Assembly (NCBI GenBank): GCA_020025395.1
Contig: JAHHSE010000046.1
Location: 1-9,729 of the forward strand
Direction of reading: 5' to 3'
DNA from: Oscillospiraceae bacterium
GTDB taxonomy: Bacteria; Bacillota; Clostridia; Oscillospirales; Oscillospiraceae
Length of the DNA stretch: 9,729 nt
Part shown: positions 5,808 through 9,729 of the stretch, one piece after another
Layout: every line of letters begins with the position of its first letter
Numbering within the stretch: position 1 is the first letter of the stretch
The notes under the pieces: generated by a model
The model's input: the letters and a program-made list of their open reading frames with translations, nothing else
Told to the model about the DNA's origin: nothing
Databases searched by the model: none
Program-made: the position numbers and the translations under genes

Positions 5808-6353
5808 ATGAGTAAGAAGCAGCAGGATCAGGCCCCTCAGGAGGAGGAGCTTCTGGAAACGGCGGAGACCCCGGCAGAGCAGCCCCAGGAGGAGGCTCCG
5901 CAGGAAACAGAGCCGGAGGCTCTGGAGGCCCTGAAGGCCGAGCTGGCCGCCAAGGAGGATCAGTATCTCCGGCTGGCCGCCGAATATGATAACTTCCGAA
6001 AGCGCACCAACAAAGAAAAGGAAGGGATCTGGTCCGAGGCCAAGGGCAGCACCATTACGGCCCTTCTCCCCATCTATGACAACCTGGAGCGGGCCGTCCG
6101 TCAGCCCTGCACCGATGAGGCCTACGCCAAAGGGGTGGAGATGACCCTGTCGGAGCTGAAAAAAATCCTGGAGCAGCAGGGCGTCACCGAGATCCCCGCC
6201 CTGGGCCAGACCTTTGACCCCAACCTCCACAACGCGGTGATGCACGTGGAGGATGAGACCGCCGAGGAAAATTCCATTGTAGAGGTCTTCCAGGCGGGCT
6301 TCCAGACCAGCGACAGGGTGCTGCGCTTTGCCATGGTGAAGGTGGCCAATTAG
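5808..6353 (+). CDS. grpE: Nucleotide exchange factor GrpE
   Basis: GrpE is a cytoplasmic dimer that releases ADP from DnaK. The first 40 or so residues are acidic, rich in Q and E and probably disordered. A long helical, coiled-coil dimer region follows (about 36-75) with the family motif Y-D-N-F-R-K-R, then a four-helix region with N-L-E-R-A-V (92-97). The C-terminal beta domain that contacts DnaK spans about 130-181 and includes F-D-P-N-L-H-N-A-V and the closing V-L-R-F-A-M-V-K-V. The 181-residue length is typical. The ribosome binding site AGGAGG (5791-5796) lies within the last hrcA codons, and the ATG is only 6 bases after the hrcA stop, so translation is probably coupled to hrcA. Confidence 0.97.
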   Translation: MSKKQQDQAPQEEELLETAETPAEQPQEEAPQETEPEALEALKAELAAKEDQYLRLAAEYDNFRKRTNKEKEGIWSEAKGSTITALLPIYDNLERAVRQPCTDEAYAKGVEMTLSELKKILEQQGVTEIPALGQTFDPNLHNAVMHVEDETAEENSIVEVFQAGFQTSDRVLRFAMVKVAN

Positions 6354-6358
6354 CAAGA

Positions 6359-6377
6359 CCGCCCGGTCTTCGGGCGG
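6359..6377 (+). repeat. Hairpin between grpE and dnaK
   Basis: CCGCCCG (6359-6365) pairs with CGGGCGG (6371-6377) around the 5-base loop GTCTT, 5 bases after the grpE stop. No T-run follows, so it is more likely an mRNA-stability or processing element or a weak attenuator than a full terminator. No promoter or second CIRCE is evident before dnaK, so dnaK transcription must read through it. Confidence 0.55.
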
Positions 6378-6435
6378 CTGTCCCTTTCCCGGACGAGAAA
6401 TAAGATAATTTGATTGATATTTGGAGGAATGACTT

Positions 6436-8283
6436 ATGTCTAAAATTATTGGTATCGACCTGGGTACAACCAACTCCTGCGTCTCCGTGATGGAGGGCGG
6501 CGAGGCTGTGGTCATCGCCAACGCCGAGGGAAACCGCACCACCCCTTCCGTGGTGGCCTTTTCCAAGGACGGGGAGCGTATGGTAGGCCAGGTCGCCAAG
6601 CGCCAGGCCATCACCAATCCCGACCGCACCATCTCTTCCATCAAGCGTGAGATGGGAACCGACTATAAGGTCGGCATCGACGGCAAGAACTATACCCCGC
6701 AGGAGATCAGTGCCATGATCCTTCAGAAGCTGAAGGCAGACGCCGAGGCCTATCTGGGTCAGACCGTCTCCGAGGCCGTCATCACCGTTCCCGCCTATTT
6801 CACCGATGCCCAGCGTCAGGCCACCAAGGATGCGGGACGAATCGCGGGTCTGGATGTCAAGCGTATCATCAACGAGCCCACCGCCGCCGCCCTGGCCTAC
6901 GGTGCCGACAAGGAATCCGATCAGAAGATCATGGTCTATGACCTGGGCGGAGGAACCTTCGATGTCTCCGTTCTGGAGGTCGGCGACGGGGTGATTGAGG
7001 TTTTGGCCACCGCCGGCAACAACCGTCTGGGCGGCGATGACTTCGACAAGTGCGTGATGGACTGGATGGCCGAGGAGTTTAAGAAGGCCGAGAATGTGGA
7101 CCTCACCAGCGACAAGGTTGCCATGCAGCGTCTGAAGGAGGCCGCCGAAAAGGCCAAGGTAGAGCTGTCCGGCGTCACCTCCACCTCCATTAACCTCCCT
7201 TATATCACCGCTGACGCCACCGGTCCCAAGCATCTGGATTTGACCCTCACCCGTGCCAAGTTCGATCAGCTCACCGCCCATCTGGTGGAGGCCACTGCCG
7301 GCCCCGTCCGTCAGGCCATGAGCGATGCGGGCCTCTCCGGAAAGGACATTGCCAAGGTCCTCATGGTGGGTGGTTCCAGCCGAATCCCCGCCGTACAGGA
7401 GATGGTGAAGAAGCTCACGGGCAAGGAGGGCTTCAAGGGCATCAACCCCGATGAGTGCGTGGCCATGGGTGCCGCCCTTCAGGGCGGTGTTCTGGTGGGC
7501 GATGTAAAGGGCCTGCTGCTTTTGGATGTCACCCCCCTCTCCCTGGGCATTGAGACCATGGGCGGCGTCATGACCAAGCTCATTGAGCGGAACACCACCA
7601 TCCCCGCCAAGAAGAGCCAGATCTTCACCACCGCCGCCGACAATCAGACCTCCGTGGAGGTCCATGTTCTCCAGGGTGAGCGGGAAATGGCCCAGTATAA
7701 CAAGACCCTGGGTCGGTTCAACCTGGACGGCATTGCCCCCGCCCGCCGGAATGTGCCTCAGATCGAAGTCACCTTCGATATCGATGCCAACGGCATTGTG
7801 AATGTCTCCGCCAAGGACCTGGGCACCGGCAAGGAGCAGCATATCACCATCACCTCCTCCACCAATATGTCCAAGGAAGATGTGGAAAAGGCCGTCAAGG
7901 AGGCAGAGCAGTTTGCCGCCGAGGATGCCAAGCGGAAGGAAGAGGTGGAGATTCGCAACCAGGGCGATCAGGTGGTCTATCAGACCGAGAAGACCCTGGA
8001 GGAGATGGGCGATAAGATCGATGCCAATGACAAGGCCTCTGTGGAGGCCGCTGTCTCCAAGCTGAAGGAGGCCCTCAAGGGCACCGATTCGGAGGCCATC
8101 AAGGCCGCCACCGAGGAGGTCTCCAAGGTCTTCTACCCCATCACCGAGAAGATGTACGCCCAGGCCAATCCCCAGGGCGCTCCCACCGGCCCTGATATGG
8201 GCGGCGCCGCTGCCGGCGGGTCGGACAGCGACTCCAATGTGGTGGACGCGGACTTCACCGTGGTGGACGACGACAACAAATAA
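6436..8283 (+). CDS. dnaK: Molecular chaperone DnaK (Hsp70)
   Basis: DnaK is the ATP-dependent Hsp70 chaperone that binds exposed hydrophobic segments of unfolded proteins with DnaJ and GrpE. The ATPase domain (about 1-355) shows the phosphate-1 motif G-I-D-L-G-T-T-N-S, I-N-E-P-T-A-A-A-L-A-Y-G, the phosphate-2 motif D-L-G-G-G-T-F-D-V-S and the adenosine motif V-G-G-S-S-R-I-P. The hydrophobic linker L-L-L-L-D-V-T-P-L (from residue 360) leads into the peptide-binding domain (about 365-480) and helical lid. The C-terminal tail is G/A-rich and ends acidic. The region after K-R-E-M-G-T lacks the roughly 24-residue segment of E. coli DnaK, as in other Gram-positive bacteria. The 615-residue length fits. 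GGAGG (6423-6427) lies 8 bases before the ATG. It is the third gene of the operon under the CIRCE promoter. Confidence 0.98.
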   Translation: MSKIIGIDLGTTNSCVSVMEGGEAVVIANAEGNRTTPSVVAFSKDGERMVGQVAKRQAITNPDRTISSIKREMGTDYKVGIDGKNYTPQEISAMILQKLKADAEAYLGQTVSEAVITVPAYFTDAQRQATKDAGRIAGLDVKRIINEPTAAALAYGADKESDQKIMVYDLGGGTFDVSVLEVGDGVIEVLATAGNNRLGGDDFDKCVMDWMAEEFKKAENVDLTSDKVAMQRLKEAAEKAKVELSGVTSTSINLPYITADATGPKHLDLTLTRAKFDQLTAHLVEATAGPVRQAMSDAGLSGKDIAKVLMVGGSSRIPAVQEMVKKLTGKEGFKGINPDECVAMGAALQGGVLVGDVKGLLLLDVTPLSLGIETMGGVMTKLIERNTTIPAKKSQIFTTAADNQTSVEVHVLQGEREMAQYNKTLGRFNLDGIAPARRNVPQIEVTFDIDANGIVNVSAKDLGTGKEQHITITSSTNMSKEDVEKAVKEAEQFAAEDAKRKEEVEIRNQGDQVVYQTEKTLEEMGDKIDANDKASVEAAVSKLKEALKGTDSEAIKAATEEVSKVFYPITEKMYAQANPQGAPTGPDMGGAAAGGSDSDSNVVDADFTVVDDDNK

Positions 8284-8289
8284 GATGTG

Positions 8290-8326
8290 CAATTGCGCAG
8301 ACGGGCCTTCCCCGTCTGCGCAATTG
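8290..8326 (+). repeat. Perfect 16-bp hairpin between dnaK and dnaJ
   Basis: CAATTGCGCAGACGGG (8290-8305) pairs without mismatch with 8311-8326 around the loop CCTTC, 6 bases after the dnaK stop. The first T-tract (GTTTT, 8331-8335) begins several bases below the stem, so termination would be partial. It could act as a terminator/attenuator that lowers dnaJ expression, or as a barrier that protects the upstream dnaK mRNA from 3' degradation. Confidence 0.8.
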
Positions 8327-8335
8327 ATGAGTTTT

Positions 8336-8382
8336 GAACCGCCGGTCCGAGGGGGCTCCCTTGGGTGTCGGTTCCAACACCG
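8336..8382 (+). other. Structured dnaJ leader with alternative pairings
   Basis: GAACCG (8336-8341) can pair with CGGTTC (8369-8374), enclosing a smaller stem of CGAGGG (8348-8353) with CCCTTG (8358-8363). Alternatively GGTGT (8364-8368) can pair with ACACC (8377-8381), which places CGGTTC in its loop and is hard to combine with the first fold. The ribosome binding site of dnaJ begins 9 bases after this region. No known riboswitch is recognised. Confidence 0.35.
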
Positions 8383-8390
8383 AATGAAAC

Positions 8391-8398
8391 GAGGTGAT
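8391..8398 (+). promoter_or_regulatory. Ribosome binding site that decides the dnaJ start
   Basis: GAGGTGAT (8391-8398) matches the anti-Shine-Dalgarno complement perfectly over 8 bases. An in-frame GTG at 8394 lies within it and is therefore part of the binding site, not the start. The ATG at 8403 follows with 8 bases after GAGG. Confidence 0.8.
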
Positions 8399-8402
8399 CA
8401 CA

Positions 8403-9563
8403 ATGCCAGAACAAAAACGCGACTATTATGAAGTCCTGGGCGTCTCTAAGGGGGCCTCGGACGATGAGCTGAAAAAAGCCTATCGCAAGCTGGCCAAGCA
8501 GTACCATCCCGACCTAAATCCCGGAGACAAGACGGCCGAGACCAGGTTCAAGGAGGTCAACGAGGCCTATGAAGTCCTCTCCGATAAGGAGAAGCGGAGC
8601 CGGTATGACCAGTTCGGCCATGCCGGGATTGATCCCAACTTCAATCCCGGCGGAGGCTTTGGGGGCTTCGGAGGCTTCGGCGGAGACTTTGGGGACATTG
8701 ATCTGGGGGATCTTCTGGGTTCCTTCTTCGGAGGGGGCGGCCGTCAGAGCCGCAACGGCCCCCGAAAGGGTGACAATCTCCGGGCCAATGTGACCATTTC
8801 CTTTGAGGAGGCCGCCTTTGGCTGCGAAAAGGAGATTTCCCTCAACCGGAACGAGTCCTGTGAGGACTGCCGCGGCACCGGCTGCGCCCCTGGCACCACC
8901 GCTGAGGTCTGCCCCCAGTGCCGTGGCACCGGTCAGGTCCGGGTCCAGCGGGGGGGCGGCGGCATGATCTTCTCCACCCAGGCCCCCTGTGACAAATGTC
9001 ACGGTACCGGAAAAATAATCCATAGCCCCTGCGGTACCTGCCACGGCTCCGGCTCCACACGCCGTCAGCGTCGGATTACCGTAAAGATTCCCGCCGGGAT
9101 CAACGACGGCCAGGCCATCTCCCTGCGGGGCCAGGGCGGATCCGGGACCAACGGCGGCCCGGCCGGTGATCTGATTGTCGGTGTCACCGTCCGTCCCCAC
9201 GCCAAATTCCGCCGGGATGGGACCTCCGTTCTGCTGGAACAGCCCGTCACCTTCCTCCAGGCCGTTTTGGGTGCCGAGCTGACCATTGACACCATCGACG
9301 GCCCGGTCAAGTATGACCTTCCTGAGGGCACCCAGACCGGGACCACCTTCCGCCTGCGCGGAAAGGGCATCCCCAGCCTGAATGGACGGGGACGGGGAGA
9401 TCAGTATGTGACCGTCAAGGTCCAGGTCCCCACCCGGCTTTCCCAGCATCAGAAAGATGCCCTTCGCGCCTATGGGCAAGCCATGGGAGAGCTGGAGGAA
9501 GCCGCCCCTACCCCCGCGGAAAATATCAAGAGTTTCTTTGACAAAAAGAAAAAGAAGAAGTAA
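8403..9563 (+). CDS. dnaJ: Co-chaperone DnaJ (Hsp40, type I)
   Basis: DnaJ delivers unfolded proteins to DnaK and triggers its ATPase. All type I domains are present in order: the J domain (about 6-70) with the essential H-P-D motif at 35-37, a Gly/Phe-rich linker with repeated G-G-F (about 77-118), and four zinc-finger C-x-x-C-x-G-x-G repeats starting at Cys153, Cys170, Cys196 and Cys210. The C-terminal substrate-binding domains follow, with I-P-A-G-I-N-D-G and a dimerisation end. The 386-residue length is normal. An unusual feature is the C-terminus, F-F-D followed by six lysines, encoded by an A-rich run that overlaps a predicted promoter for the next gene. No promoter or CIRCE is visible directly upstream, so dnaJ probably depends on read-through from dnaK past the 16-bp hairpin. 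Confidence 0.98.
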   Translation: MPEQKRDYYEVLGVSKGASDDELKKAYRKLAKQYHPDLNPGDKTAETRFKEVNEAYEVLSDKEKRSRYDQFGHAGIDPNFNPGGGFGGFGGFGGDFGDIDLGDLLGSFFGGGGRQSRNGPRKGDNLRANVTISFEEAAFGCEKEISLNRNESCEDCRGTGCAPGTTAEVCPQCRGTGQVRVQRGGGGMIFSTQAPCDKCHGTGKIIHSPCGTCHGSGSTRRQRRITVKIPAGINDGQAISLRGQGGSGTNGGPAGDLIVGVTVRPHAKFRRDGTSVLLEQPVTFLQAVLGAELTIDTIDGPVKYDLPEGTQTGTTFRLRGKGIPSLNGRGRGDQYVTVKVQVPTRLSQHQKDALRAYGQAMGELEEAAPTPAENIKSFFDKKKKKK

Positions 9564-9566
9564 AAT
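9538..9566 (+). promoter_or_regulatory. Predicted sigma-A promoter inside the dnaJ 3' end, for the downstream gene
   Basis: A perfect -35 box TTGACA (9538-9543) and TAAAAT (9561-9566, 5 of 6) are separated by the ideal 17 bases. The -35 box lies in the codons for Phe-Asp-Lys, and the dnaJ stop codon TAA is the first half of the -10 box. Transcription should start near 9573, inside the left arm of the dnaJ terminator, giving a leader of about 44 bases to the next gene. The A-rich spacer encodes the lysine tail, so coincidental box matches remain possible. Confidence 0.6.
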
Positions 9567-9601
9567 AGAGGGCAGTCAAAAGGGCTGCCCTCTATTTTTT
9601 T
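9562..9601 (+). terminator. Intrinsic terminator of the heat-shock operon
   Basis: AATAGAGGGCAG (9564-9575) pairs perfectly with CTGCCCTCTATT (9585-9596) around a 9-base loop. The stem can be extended by two A-T pairs that use the last two bases of the dnaJ stop codon. The stem runs directly into a T-run (9595-9601). This is the strongest terminator in the window. Confidence 0.92.
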
Positions 9602-9616
9602 CTTGGGAGGTTTCTC

Positions 9617-9729
9617 ATGCCTCAATCCATTTCCGAAGGCCTGTCCATGGCCCTTCACTTCCTCTCCCCCGCTGTGATCTTCGCCATTGCCCTCCTGGCG
9701 GCTCTGATCTGTTTCCTCCTATACTACGG
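9617..9729 (+). CDS. Start of an unidentified membrane-anchored protein, cut by window edge
   Basis: ATG at 9617 opens 37 codons with no stop before the edge. A ribosome binding site, GGGAGG (9605-9610), lies 6 bases upstream, which makes it a credible start. The visible part has a short polar N-terminus (M-P-Q-S-I-S-E-G) and then a hydrophobic segment from about residue 15 to 37, probably a first transmembrane helix or signal anchor. I do not recognise the family from this fragment. Only 15 bases separate it from the dnaJ terminator, so its promoter must be upstream; the promoter predicted inside the end of dnaJ fits. Confidence 0.65.
   Translation, partial: MPQSISEGLSMALHFLSPAVIFAIALLAALICFLLYY

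Noticed and set aside
6184..8292. A 702-codon open frame on the minus strand opposite dnaK
   Set aside because: It is a shadow of dnaK. Strong G/C preference at third positions removes stop codons from the opposite strand; the predicted product is low-complexity G/L/H/D-rich and resembles no family I know.
8364..8382. Possible tRNA T-arm-like sequence GGTTCCAAC in the dnaJ leader
   Set aside because: The loop size is wrong (8 bases) and no acceptor, D or anticodon stems can be drawn around it.
8394..8402. GTG start for dnaJ
   Set aside because: The GTG is part of the GAGGTGAT ribosome binding site of the ATG at 8403.

Overview
This window most likely comes from the chromosome of a GC-rich Gram-positive anaerobe of the class Clostridia, plausibly an Oscillospiraceae relative. 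That placement is inference. It rests on the hrcA-grpE-dnaK-dnaJ gene order under a CIRCE operator, a DnaK without the extra nucleotide-binding-domain segment found in E. coli DnaK, strong AGGAGG-type ribosome binding sites, and a high G+C content with heavy use of C- and G-ending codons. No transposase, phage gene, CRISPR array, rRNA or tRNA is visible.

Layout from left to right. (1) 1-424, minus strand: the N-terminal part of a YitT-family membrane protein, cut by the window edge, with its own predicted promoter in the divergent intergenic region. (2) 668-3100: complete glycogen/alpha-glucan phosphorylase (glgP). (3) 3101-3450: a 350-base gene-free stretch filled with RNA-type hairpins. A 29-base sequence that is itself a 12-bp hairpin occurs twice, 230 bases apart, and brackets three further strong hairpins. 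A sigma-A type promoter follows. (4) 3451-4572: an aminotransferase class V / cysteine desulfurase-like enzyme starting at TTG, closed by a good intrinsic terminator. (5) 4660-9563: the class I heat-shock operon, with promoter, perfect CIRCE operator, hrcA, grpE, dnaK and dnaJ, then a strong terminator. (6) 9617-9729: the start of a small or membrane-anchored protein cut by the right edge.

The heat-shock genes form one functional unit. HrcA represses its own operon through CIRCE, DnaK is the ATP-driven chaperone, DnaJ delivers substrates and stimulates its ATPase, and GrpE exchanges nucleotide. Hairpins between grpE and dnaK, and especially between dnaK and dnaJ (a perfect 16-bp stem), could set the relative levels of the four proteins. 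The other genes (YitT-like protein, phosphorylase, desulfurase) show no functional link to this operon.

No new multi-gene system is visible. The two best leads are regulatory. One is the bracketed multi-hairpin element at 3104-3362. The other is the end of dnaJ, where a near-consensus promoter lies inside the last codons, uses the stop codon as part of its -10 box, and should start transcription inside the 5' arm of the operon terminator. The next gene could thereby escape a terminator that stops the heat-shock transcript.
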